From assembly GCA_023443145.1 (NCBI GenBank), contig JAEZVS010000008.1, positions 1 to 13,631 of the forward strand: 13,631 nucleotides of DNA, written 5' to 3'. The first letter of the stretch is position 1. Each line of letters starts with the position of its first letter. Origin of the DNA: Bacillota bacterium (GTDB lineage Bacteria > Bacillota > Peptococcia > Peptococcales > Peptococcaceae). The notes beneath the pieces are model-generated. The model worked only from the letters and a program-made list of their open reading frames with translations. It was not told the origin of the DNA and searched no databases. Made by a program: the position numbers and the translations under genes. Below are positions 6,828 through 12,518 of this stretch, piece after piece.

Positions 6828-7283
6828 ATGCCCATTTATCAAAACATGACCACTCGTTCTTATCTCTACGAAGTGAAAGCCCATCAACAAAATCTTTTTC
6901 AAACCATGCACGGTGGTGAAATCGTCAAAATTATAGACGATGTGGGAGGCACGTGCTGTCACCGTTGGTGCCAAGACCGTGTATCCACCGCCACTTTTCA
7001 CAACGTGCGCATGCTCAAGCCGCTATTTGCCGGCGACCTTCTGCGGGTATCGGCCACCATTATCTACTCGGGGCATACCTCGCTTACCGCAGTGATTTAT
7101 GTAGAAAGGGAAAATCCCGATGGTCATCTGGAGCTGACCGCCCAGGCTTACGCCACGTTTGTACGCATGGCTTCAGACTATGATGCCGCCAACGTGCCGC
7201 CTTTGCCCATCACGGATGAAGAGGGCGTTCAAATGGCCCAACTGGCCCAACGCATCCGCAACTTTTCTCAAAGTTTGTCCTAA
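6828..7283 (+). CDS. Hotdog-fold acyl-CoA thioesterase (COG1607-like)
   Basis: The 151-aa protein fits the single-hotdog acyl-CoA hydrolase group (YciA/BFIT-like). Asn22, then HGG at residues 28-30, then the long helix EIVKIIDDVGG with Asp37/Asp38, and VSTATFHNV at 52-60 with Thr54 correspond to the substrate-binding glycine turn and the catalytic Asn/Asp/Thr set of these enzymes. A second strand set with AGDLLRVSATIIYSGHTSL follows, as in the fold. The reaction would be hydrolysis of an acyl-CoA to free acid and CoA in the cytosol. Chain-length preference cannot be told. GGAGG lies 7 bases before the ATG, a very strong site. No strong terminator follows at once; the next plausible plus-strand terminators are near 7542-7576 and 7620-7660. 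Confidence 0.85.
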   Translation: MPIYQNMTTRSYLYEVKAHQQNLFQTMHGGEIVKIIDDVGGTCCHRWCQDRVSTATFHNVRMLKPLFAGDLLRVSATIIYSGHTSLTAVIYVERENPDGHLELTAQAYATFVRMASDYDAANVPPLPITDEEGVQMAQLAQRIRNFSQSLS

Positions 7284-7705
7284 GAAAAAACTGTCGCGAA
7301 AAGAAAACGGCACATCCCTTTGCAATTTTTTATGATAAACCCTCTAAACCTCGCATAAGTCTGCAAACCGTACGTGCAAACATATGGCTAAAGGGCATCA
7401 ACCGTCATGCTTAAAACCCGCAAGACACATTTTAAAGCATCGTGCCGCAAAAATATAGTCAGAAAGGATGCCGGCGCATATACATTCCGGCGGCTGTGCG
7501 GTAAACCGATGCCATTTTTATCAAAAACATCCTAAGTGGTGCAAAAACGGAACCGTTTCTCTTTCTTTTACAACAACATGCATCTTTGTTCATGCCATTA
7601 AAGATTGGCAGTATATAAAAAGAACGACGCGCCCATATTCTGTTGAGCCGTCGCCTTTTTTATGTGCGGGTGAAAAAGCGGAAAAAGCAACCGGGCAAAA
7701 ATAAA
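7284..7705. other. Gene-free stretch with several hairpins
   Basis: No frame here has a good ribosome binding site joined to a protein-like sequence. The stretch holds a 10-bp bulged hairpin (7407-7416 with 7430-7440), a GCCGG/CCGGC hairpin (7470-7496), and GGCATC at 7394-7399, which can pair with GATGCC at about 7469 or 7508. A small ACGG/CCGT hairpin before a T/C-rich run lies near 7542-7576. This could be a long 3' untranslated region of the thioesterase mRNA, a small RNA, or remnants of an old gene. Confidence 0.4.
7620..7661 (+). terminator. Possible plus-strand terminator
   Basis: CGACG-c-GC (from 7628) pairs with GCCGTCG just before a run of six T (about 7656-7661), and flanking A and T runs can extend the stem. 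With no gene directly upstream, it suggests that a plus-strand transcript crosses the gene-free stretch. Confidence 0.5.
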
Positions 7706-7748
7706 GTAAGCAGGGGGTATGGCTGTGCAGCCATACCCCCTGCTTTAT
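7701..7748 (-). terminator. Strong terminator after the nitroreductase-family gene
   Basis: A perfect 16-bp stem (7708-7723 with 7730-7745) around a 6-base loop. On the minus strand the tail TTACTTTATTTTT follows, so it probably ends the minus-strand nitroreductase transcript 38 bases after its stop. It could also block plus-strand transcripts. Confidence 0.85.
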
Positions 7749-7783
7749 ATGCCGGTTTATCTGTAATCGATGATCATCAGCTC

Positions 7784-8380
7784 TTACTTACGCACCACCA
7801 ACATATCGGTGGCGGTATCGCGCGGTTCCGGCATAGATTCCGGTATCCCGAAAGGCATTTGACCCACCAGGGTATATCCTTCAGGAATATCATACATACG
7901 CGCCACATCTTCATCAATTAACGGATTGTAGTGTTGTATGCTGGCGCCTATGCCTTCAGCTGCCAGCGCAGTCCACACTGCATAAAGCACAATGCCGTCG
8001 ACCTGATGGGCCCAACGTCCAAAATTTTCTGCATAAGCCGGATAATTTTTCTGCATATCAGCCACAGCGCTTTCCTTACGGAAATACAGCACTGTACCGT
8101 AACCCGACGCAAAACCTTTGATCTTTTCTTCCGTCTCTTTAAATTTTTCCGGATCGTTTACAATAGGGCGGAGCGTATCCAACACCAGCTGCCAGAGCTT
8201 GTCATGTTCTGCGCCTAAAAGAAGCACCAGACGTGCGCTCTGCATATTAAATGGTGACGGCGCTCTTTCCGTTACCTCGCGAATAAGGGTTTCCAGTTCC
8301 GCATCGGAAATAGGAATATCGCAGGTAATGTTGTAGTTGGATCTACGGCTGCGTACCGCTTCTAAGTATAAATTTGCCAT
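7784..8380 (-). CDS. Nitroreductase family protein (COG3560, Frm2/Hbn1-like)
   Basis: The 198-aa protein is an FMN-dependent nitroreductase-fold protein. RSRRSNYN at residues 10-17 holds the Arg/Ser motif for flavin phosphate. APSPFNMQSAR at about 40-50 and the following LLLGAEHDKLW are characteristic of the Frm2-like subgroup rather than of NfsB or RdxA. A later segment, WTALAAEGIGASIQHYNP, corresponds to the conserved C-terminal glycine turn. Members reduce nitroaromatics or quinones with NAD(P)H in vitro; the physiological role here is unknown and could be redox or oxidative-stress defence. The longest frame starts at 8401, but AAGGAG lies inside that extension, 8 bases before the ATG at 8380, so the shorter start is preferred. 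It is divergent from tadA and closed by a strong terminator. Confidence 0.84.
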   Translation of the reverse strand: MANLYLEAVRSRRSNYNITCDIPISDAELETLIREVTERAPSPFNMQSARLVLLLGAEHDKLWQLVLDTLRPIVNDPEKFKETEEKIKGFASGYGTVLYFRKESAVADMQKNYPAYAENFGRWAHQVDGIVLYAVWTALAAEGIGASIQHYNPLIDEDVARMYDIPEGYTLVGQMPFGIPESMPEPRDTATDMLVVRK

Positions 8381-8460
8381 AATGCTTTCTCCTTTTTTCA
8401 TTGTTTAAATATGTTTACTGGCAACATTTACTACATACCGCCCAACTTCCAAGATTAAAC

Positions 8461-8489
8461 TTGACAAGAAATATCATCTCCGTTATGAT
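8461..8489 (+). promoter_or_regulatory. Strong promoter of tadA (and perhaps tRNA-Ser)
   Basis: A perfect TTGACA (8461-8466), a 17-base spacer and TATGAT (8484-8489). The transcript would start near 8496 and leave a leader of about 14-23 bases before tadA. No terminator lies between tadA and the tRNA. Confidence 0.85.
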
Positions 8490-8509
8490 AGCCAATACAG
8501 GAAGTTGAG

Positions 8510-8968
8510 GTGGCGGCGTTGGACGATCAGCATTGGATGGCCCTGGCCATAGATGAAGCTAAAAAAGCGCCCCGCCACGGTGATGTGCCTGTGGGGTGTG
8601 TCATCGTCTTAGAGGATAAACTTATCGCTCGCGCCCACAACGAGCGTGAACTGCTGCACGACCCCACTGCTCATGCGGAAATACTGGCATTGCGCCGAGC
8701 GGGAGAAGCTCTGCAAAGGTCTCGCCTGGACGGTGCCTTGCTCTATGTAACCCATGAACCGTGCCCCATGTGTGCAGGGGCATTGATAATGGCTCGCATT
8801 CATCGTGTGGTCTATGGCTGCAGTGAACCTCAAAGCGGCACTTGCGGTACGTTGATGAACTTGGTGCAATTTCCCGGCTTTACCCACAATGTGCGCATTA
8901 CAGGCCCCATATGTCAGGAAACCTGCGTTGCGCTCACACGCTCTTTTTTCATGGAAAAAAGAGAATGA
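8510..8968 (+). CDS. tadA: tRNA-specific adenosine deaminase TadA
   Basis: TadA converts the wobble adenosine of tRNA-Arg(ACG) to inosine so that the tRNA can read CGU, CGC and CGA. The 152-aa protein has the cytidine-deaminase zinc site: His55-Ala-Glu57 (HAE, with Glu as proton shuttle) and Pro84-Cys85-Pro-Met-Cys88. The preceding GDVPVGCVIV and the following AGALIMARIHRVVYG are TadA-typical. The length is normal. The frame begins with GTG at 8510, which has AGGA about 7 bases upstream. A TTG at 8519 has GAGGTG 6 bases upstream and gives MDDQHWMALA, closer to the usual N-terminus, so the start is uncertain by three residues. The end of the gene is a 23-bp inverted repeat, and a tRNA-Ser begins four bases after the stop codon. 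Confidence 0.95.
   Translation: MAALDDQHWMALAIDEAKKAPRHGDVPVGCVIVLEDKLIARAHNERELLHDPTAHAEILALRRAGEALQRSRLDGALLYVTHEPCPMCAGALIMARIHRVVYGCSEPQSGTCGTLMNLVQFPGFTHNVRITGPICQETCVALTRSFFMEKRE
8941..8963. repeat. Perfect inverted repeat at the 3' end of tadA
   Basis: Two 10-base arms (8941-8950 and 8954-8963; CTCTTTTTTC and its complement) flank ATG. The repeat codes for the last TadA residues and lies 9 bases before the tRNA-Ser. In RNA it could form a stable hairpin at the tadA-tRNA junction. Confidence 0.7.
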
Positions 8969-8972
8969 ATTT

Positions 8973-9059
8973 GGAGAGTTGTCCGAGAGGTCGAAGGTGC
9001 GACACTCGAAATGTCGTGTGCCCGAGAGGGTACCCAGGGTTCGAATCCCTGACTCTCCG
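8973..9059 (+). tRNA. tRNA-Ser (anticodon CGA)
   Basis: A complete class II tRNA of 87 bases. The acceptor arms GGAGAGT and ACTCTCC close with discriminator G, as expected for serine. The anticodon stem CGACA/TGTCG encloses loop CTCGAAA, giving anticodon CGA, which reads UCG. The long variable arm GTGCCC-GAGA-GGGTAC and the T arm CAGGG/CCCTG are intact. CCA is not encoded. The 3' half is a common type of site for phage integration, and phage-like genes begin soon after it. Confidence 0.95.
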
Positions 9060-9093
9060 TTTGTATCATCCGCATATGTCCATCATCGTTCAC

Positions 9094-9124
9094 AAACCGC
9101 TCTATTGAGCGGTTTTTCTTTTTT
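9094..9124 (+). terminator. Terminator of the tadA-tRNA-Ser unit
   Basis: AAACCGCTC (9094-9102) pairs with GAGCGGTTT (9107-9115) around a TATT loop, followed by a T-rich tail. It lies 34 bases after the tRNA. Confidence 0.9.
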
Positions 9125-9181
9125 CTTATTCCGCAGAAATACGTGTTTTTATGATAAGTCTAAGTCAAAAATCTAAGCCAA

Positions 9182-9212
9182 AAAACACCGGCCACCTGTA
9201 AAAGATGGCCGG
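9182..9212 (-). terminator. Terminator of the small-gene cassette
   Basis: Arms 9188-9197 and 9203-9212 form a 10-bp stem with one G-U wobble on the minus strand, followed by TGTTTTTTGG. It lies 13 bases after the stop of the 64-aa gene and faces the tRNA terminator. Confidence 0.82.
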
Positions 9213-9225
9213 CTTTTTCTTTTCA

Positions 9226-9420
9226 CTATTCCTGCTCTGCCCGACGCTCCGCAATGAGCGCTTCTAACTCCGCCAAATCCTCTGGCGTAGCTAGCTCAGC
9301 AATAAATACCCGAGCACGGCTTTTGTAGTTGGTATATCGGGTGCGTTCTTTGTTCTTTTCTCGATAGCGCTTATCTGCTTCACGATTATATACAGCCTTG
9401 CGCTTCTTTTCATTTTCCAT
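9226..9420 (-). CDS. Small charged helical protein (64 aa), phage-type hypothetical
   Basis: I do not recognise a named family. The protein is highly charged, starts with a Lys/Arg/Glu-rich stretch (residues 3-30), passes through YKSRARVFI (about 33-41) and ends in a Leu/Glu helix (ATPEDLAELEALIAER). Similar short proteins, with a basic N-terminus followed by an SRARxFI and an EDLxELxxLI segment, occur in prophages and integrative elements of Firmicutes. That resemblance is from memory and gives no function. Nucleic-acid or protein binding would fit the composition. An AAAGGAAA lies about 11 bases before the ATG, an acceptable though loose site. It is the last gene of a minus-strand cassette whose first gene encodes a 38-aa protein, and it has its own terminator. 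The frame is intact, unlike the lysis genes nearby. Confidence 0.7.
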   Translation of the reverse strand: MENEKKRKAVYNREADKRYREKNKERTRYTNYKSRARVFIAELATPEDLAELEALIAERRAEQE

Positions 9421-9463
9421 GGGCTATACGCTTTCCTTTTCTCTTGCCATATGATATACTGAT

Positions 9464-9512
9464 AAAAAGCCAAGGGCGGTGGCAAGCCCACCCTCGCTTT
9501 TTCTGACCGCCC
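9464..9512 (-). terminator. Possible intercistronic terminator or attenuator
   Basis: On the minus strand GGTGG/CCACC (9478-9482 with 9488-9492) and an outer GGGCGGT/ACCGCCC pairing (9474-9480 with 9506-9512) are mutually exclusive folds just before a run of five T (9464-9468). They lie between the 38-aa and 64-aa genes. Confidence 0.4.
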
Positions 9513-9514
9513 TG

Positions 9515-9631
9515 CTACTTAAGCAGGGCTTTTATTTTTTCAATGGCCTCTTCCTTACTTTGGCTGTCTTCAAGAATTTGAATCACCATCTTTAAGAAAG
9601 TGTTAAACTGTTCGTTTGTCATCCCTTCCAT
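9515..9631 (-). CDS. Very small acidic helical protein (38 aa), phage-type hypothetical
   Basis: The reading frame from the ATG at 9631 to the TAG at 9515 encodes 38 residues with a near-ideal ribosome site (AAAGGAG, 6 bases upstream). The sequence is helical: MTNEQFNTFLKMVIQILED at residues 4-22, then SKEEAIEKIKALLK. A hydrophobic face (F, L, M, V, I, I, L) suggests a helix that packs on a partner or on itself. Short proteins that start MTNEQF and end with a KEEAIEKI segment are familiar from Firmicutes prophages, but no function is known to me. It is the first gene behind the palindrome-containing promoter at 9685-9713. An ATG at 9622 is an internal alternative. The ribosome site and protein-like sequence make it likely real despite its size. 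Confidence 0.72.
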   Translation of the reverse strand: MEGMTNEQFNTFLKMVIQILEDSQSKEEAIEKIKALLK

Positions 9632-9684
9632 AGTTCTCTCCTTTCTGTGCTTGCCCACGGATTGTAGCTCCCTGCTAAACCTAT

Positions 9685-9713
9685 AATATGGCATAGCCGG
9701 CCAGCTATGTCAA
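9685..9713 (-). promoter_or_regulatory. Promoter with an internal palindromic operator
   Basis: On the minus strand a perfect TTGACA (9708-9713), a 17-base spacer and CATATT (9685-9690; TATTAT at 9683-9688 is an alternative). Nearly the whole spacer is the palindrome CATAGCCGGCCAGCTATG (9692-9709), which has perfect 6-base arms and a near-symmetric centre. A repressor bound there would block RNA polymerase. It drives the 38-aa and 64-aa genes. Confidence 0.7.
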
Positions 9714-9741
9714 GTCTTTTTTAAACTTTTTTCAAAAAAAT

Positions 9742-9802
9742 AAAAAAAGACTGCCAGCCTCAGCCAGCAGTCGTCCGTCCCCGCTCATGCGGGGTCTTTT
9801 TT
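9742..9802. terminator. Double-hairpin terminator module, copy 1 (after Fic)
   Basis: It contains GACTGC/GCAGTC (9749-9754 with 9767-9772) and CCCCGC/GCGGGG (9779-9784 with 9789-9794). On the minus strand the first hairpin is followed by seven T; on the plus strand the second is followed by six T, so it can stop transcription both ways. It touches the Fic stop codon. A close copy lies at 11027-11086. Confidence 0.85.
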
Positions 9803-10919
9803 ATGAGGACATTATTCTTAAAATATCATAATTATAATATTTCACATTGCGTTTTTGCTGTTTATCTTTTTCAATCAACCGTTTGTTTGATAAACTGTTC
9901 AGCGCTTTTCTAACTGTTTTAATGTTATAATTTGAAAGTGATTCAATATCTTTCGCTGTAACAATAGGTTCTTTTATTGTAATCGCCCAGATATATTTTT
10001 CAGCTTCACTAGAACATTGTTGTAGCCCTTTTTTAAATAAAATTTCCGCTTCCTCTATTTTTTCAATATTAGTTTCAGCAAATCTTTCAGATGCCTTCAA
10101 GAAAAACATGATCCACTCAAACCAATTAGGTTCCTTACCTCTGGTTAGGTTTAACGTATTATAATATCTTATTTTTTCTGCTTCTAATTCTTCACTAACA
10201 AAAAATATCGGTGTAGATACAATTTTTTCTTGAAACGCAACAAGAACGATAAGAATTCGCCCCAGTCTTCCATTACCATCTAAAAAAGGATGAATGGATT
10301 CAAATTGCGCATGCGCAACAGCCAACCGTAAAAGAGGCAGTGCATCATGTTTTACCGCAGTTATATCATCCTGTATATGACCAAAACTAGAATGATATTG
10401 ACTATTTATATAAAACTCTAAGTTCTCCATATACCTATTTATATCATTAGCTGACACTGGTATATAGCTGGCATTATCAATATTCTTATCAGGGCCAATA
10501 AAATTTTGAATTTTCCTGAACTCTCCCCCGTTTGAGGTAACCCCTCTACCTCCGGACATTAGAATCTTATGTAATTCTTTTAATAATCTAGTTGATATAC
10601 TATGACCTTGTTTGATTTGATCCACGCCATAATCAAGTGCTTTTTTATAATTATAAACCTCCTGTTGTTGTTGCGTTTTATTCTTGATATCCTTTACTTC
10701 CATAATTTCTTGAAAAGTAACCTGTGTTCCTTCTATTCTAGTTGATTGAACCGACTCTTGAAAAGAAAATATATTAAGCAGCTGATCGTTGAGCAAAGAA
10801 GTATTTATTTTTTCGTCCAAGCGTCCAAGAAGTTTACTGATTGATGCTGCTTTTTCTAAAACAATCATTTTTTCTTCAATTGTCATTACCGGTGGGAGAA
10901 AAGAAGCGCCTTGTAGCAT
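9801..10919 (-). CDS. Class II Fic family protein with C-terminal winged helix (AMPylator)
   Basis: This is a 372-aa Fic-domain protein, intact and clearly AT-richer than its neighbours. Numbered from the ATG at 10919, the catalytic core is HPFLDGNGRLGR at 210-221, with the catalytic His and the phosphate-binding Asn/Gly/Arg all present. The N-terminal inhibitory helix motif [S/T]xxxE[G/N] is STRIEG at 59-64, which marks a class II, self-inhibited enzyme needing no separate antitoxin. After the Fic core, about residues 305-372 look like a winged-helix DNA-binding domain. Such proteins transfer AMP from ATP to a hydroxyl of a target protein; the target here is unknown. The longest frame begins at 10937, but AAGGAGG lies inside it, 8 bases before the ATG at 10919. 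It has its own promoter and terminator next to a dead phage lysis cassette, consistent with a prophage moron. Confidence 0.9.
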   Translation of the reverse strand: MLQGASFLPPVMTIEEKMIVLEKAASISKLLGRLDEKINTSLLNDQLLNIFSFQESVQSTRIEGTQVTFQEIMEVKDIKNKTQQQQEVYNYKKALDYGVDQIKQGHSISTRLLKELHKILMSGGRGVTSNGGEFRKIQNFIGPDKNIDNASYIPVSANDINRYMENLEFYINSQYHSSFGHIQDDITAVKHDALPLLRLAVAHAQFESIHPFLDGNGRLGRILIVLVAFQEKIVSTPIFFVSEELEAEKIRYYNTLNLTRGKEPNWFEWIMFFLKASERFAETNIEKIEEAEILFKKGLQQCSSEAEKYIWAITIKEPIVTAKDIESLSNYNIKTVRKALNSLSNKRLIEKDKQQKRNVKYYNYDILRIMSS

Positions 10920-10966
10920 GTCATCATCCTCCTTCATTCATTCGTATAGTCTTTTTTATAACCAAA

Positions 10967-10995
10967 ATAATAACATGCTATAGAGCCAAAATCAA
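10967..10995 (-). promoter_or_regulatory. Promoter of the Fic gene
   Basis: On the minus strand TTGATT (10990-10995), a 17-base spacer and TATTAT (10967-10972), with TG one base before it as an extended -10. It lies about 50 bases before the Fic start and downstream of the amidase terminator, so Fic is transcribed independently. Confidence 0.65.
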
Positions 10996-11026
10996 TAATT
11001 TCATTCCTCTATAGACTTTTCGGCAA

Positions 11027-11086
11027 CAAAAAAACTGCCAGCCTATGCCAGCAGTCACACGCCCCCGCATGAGCAGGGTCTTTTTT
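11027..11086. terminator. Double-hairpin terminator module, copy 2 (after the amidase)
   Basis: It is a near-copy of the module at 9742-9802, with ACTGC/GCAGT arms (11034-11038 with 11051-11055), a CCC-x-GC/GC-x-GGG second hairpin and six T. On the minus strand it begins two bases after the amidase stop codon. Confidence 0.82.
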
Positions 11087-11088
11087 CG

Positions 11089-11798
11089 TTATTTCCTATA
11101 TTGAATTGTCACTTTACTATCTTCCCAGCCGACAACATAGCCCATCTGCTCCAGAAGCTCTCGCACAGACACAAAGACAGTGCCTTCGATATGGCGCGCT
11201 CTTACTGTACGATCGTAGCCATGAAGCGATATCGTGACCATCTCTTCTTTAGGAGCAGGTGCGACATCTGCTGGTGCCTCATTCGAGGCAGGCGATCCCT
11301 TTTGAAGCTCCGCTATCTTCAGATCTACCTTTTGCTTAAAATCCTCGCAGTGGGTCTTCGTGCGATGTGGGCACGCCGTGGCGCTGTACCAGTTGTGCTG
11401 ATGTAAGTGCGTGCTAATCCAGCCGTACTGGATGCATACATAAGCAACATACTCAATTGTATTTTGAACCGCCCGATCATAACGATCGGTCTGATAGTCC
11501 ATAGACCGTGCCATCTCCAAACCTATGAGGTTACGGTTGGCATAGCCTGTGTCTCCATCCCCTGCGTGAAAAGCGTTTCAGTTGAAGGGGAGGCACTCCA
11601 CCACGCTTTCTTTATCCACACATACATGGTAAGACGTGTAGGGTCGAGCGGGATTCGTTATCATGGCCACACCTCGGCTTCAGCAGAAGCGGTTGTCGCT
11701 GTGTTATGCACCACAATGCCTTTAGGCGTCATCATGTAGGGACTCTTTGTCGCATACTTACTTTCGGGGATCCAGTCACTTTTTAAGGTATAGGCCAT
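11089..11798 (-). pseudogene. N-acetylmuramoyl-L-alanine amidase (phage endolysin), frameshifted and with a nonsense codon
   Basis: The gene starts at the ATG at 11798, which has GAGGTG 7 bases upstream and overlaps the holin stop by one base. The first frame reads to a stop at 11661-11663 and contains TPKGIVVHNTA, the amidase_2 zinc-histidine segment. Adding one base near 11664-11670 restores the frame: YTSYHVCVDKE, CLPFN, then an in-frame TGA (11578-11580), then AFHAGDG, ANRNLIGLE and a C-terminal His/Cys zinc site (HQHNWYSATACPH). The last 45 residues resemble a copper-amine-oxidase-N-like stalk. The length, 710 bases, is two above a multiple of three, as one lost base predicts. The position of the TGA suggests a CGA to TGA change within an original NRNAF. 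An intact enzyme would cut the amide bond between muramic acid and L-Ala for phage release; this one should be inactive. Confidence 0.85.
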
Positions 11799-12131
11799 CA
11801 GCCCTCACCTCTTCCGTCGAGATGGGCATCGGGGACCACCGCCGGCCCCACGCTTTTTGGTAGACGGGCTACTTCCGCTTCGATCATATCATCCACCCGT
11901 GACCAGTCCATGGATAGCCCACGCTTTTTGAGTACGGCAAGAGCATAAGCCTTCCGATCCGCAGTCATTCCCACTTTATATGCTTGCTCCGCACTGGCCA
12001 CCGCAATCCGCACCCAGCGGGCGGATCTCCTCAGCGTTTCCGTGTTTTTTACCGATATAGCTCAAGTAAGCCCCTGCCCGTGCGATGATGAGTGTGCTCA
12101 GTGCTTCGATAATTTGTGTGATATCCATCAT
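11798..12131 (-). pseudogene. Phage holin (LL-H family-like), frameshifted
   Basis: An N-terminal piece begins at the ATG at 12131 (AAAGGAG 7 bases upstream) with MMDITQIIEALSTLII and runs through a short membrane-like segment to KKHGNAEEIR. The second piece, in another frame, is RWVRIAVASAEQAYKVG, then a helical part, ending at 11798. Together they have the layout of LL-H type holins: N-terminal membrane segment, a WVRxAVxxAEQ helix, and a C-terminal helix before the endolysin. A CGCCCGC tract at 12017-12023 has one C too many; reading it as CGCCGC joins the pieces into 110 residues (EEIRRWVRIAV). The length of 334 bases is one above a multiple of three, as expected. The membrane segment contains an Arg, unusual for a holin. 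Loss of function is likely. Confidence 0.75.
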
Positions 12132-12133
12132 AT

Positions 12134-12461
12134 TCATTCTCCTTTCTCTTTCCGCGGTAGTTCTTTGAATGATGATATATATCGGCGCCGACGCCATTTC
12201 CGCCCAAGCCTTCATAAGCTGCATATAAAGCATCCAGTTTTTTCGTTTCGACTAAAGTACGATGACCTCGCTCAATGGCTCGCTGGCAGTTTCTGTAGAG
12301 TCGATAGCGAGCGATTTCAAGCAACAACTCATTTTGACGCCGATTAACAGTTAAAACTTTTTCACCATACTTCCAACGCCTAAAAATCCCACTAGCCAAG
12401 TAATGATTGTGATAGCCACCCAGTCTGTCAGTATGCTCAAAAGATGTGATTGCAAAGGCAT
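12134..12461 (-). pseudogene. Phage membrane-anchored pre-holin protein, two frameshifts
   Basis: Three frames make one protein. Piece 1 starts at 12461 (ATG) or more likely 12455 (TTG, GGAAGG 8 bases upstream) and is a membrane segment, LTDWVAITIITWLVGFLGVG, ending KKF and a stop at 12351-12353. Piece 2 reads LTVNRRQNELLLEIARYRLY and continues to GLGGNGVGADIY. Piece 3 reads FKELPRKEKGE and stops at 12134-12136, just before the holin start. A T run of four (12353-12356) that should be five explains the first break; one missing base near 12170-12176 explains the second. Proteins with an N-terminal anchor, an RxCxxAIERGxRT helix and LGGNG are common just upstream of holins in Firmicutes phages, with unknown function. 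The single long frame through the middle runs past the true end because of the second shift. Confidence 0.72.
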
Positions 12462-12485
12462 CACCTTCCTTTTACTTTATTCAAA

Positions 12486-12514
12486 AAGATAAGCCCCCCC
12501 ATCCGCAGGGGCTT
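12486..12514 (-). terminator. Terminator after the phage tail-end gene
   Basis: AAGCCCC (12491-12497) pairs with GGGGCTT (12508-12514), and on the minus strand ATCTTTTTG follows. It lies five bases after the stop of the tail-end gene and before the lysis genes. Confidence 0.75.
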
Positions 12515-12518
12515 TATT

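Noticed and set aside
7394..7480. Cobalamin-riboswitch-like bits (ACCCGCAA and AGTCAGAA) in the gene-free stretch
   Set aside because: The spacing between them is far too short, other conserved boxes are missing, and no cobalamin-related gene follows.
7468..7704. 78-codon plus-strand frame
   Set aside because: No ribosome site, unlikely composition with scattered Cys and His, no recognisable fold, and it runs across hairpins and a possible terminator.
9291..9491. 66-codon minus-strand frame overlapping the 64-aa gene
   Set aside because: It is a shadow in another frame. The 64-aa frame has the better composition, ribosome site and terminator placement.
9509..9530. GCCCTGC/GCAGGGC hairpin with a T-rich tail on the plus strand
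   Set aside because: No plus-strand gene lies upstream. The T run is the complement of Lys codons at the end of the 38-aa gene, so it is probably coincidental.
11578..11580. Selenocysteine or other recoding at the amidase TGA
   Set aside because: No selenocysteine-insertion-like hairpin was evident after it, the family does not use Cys or Sec there, and an upstream frameshift already breaks the gene.
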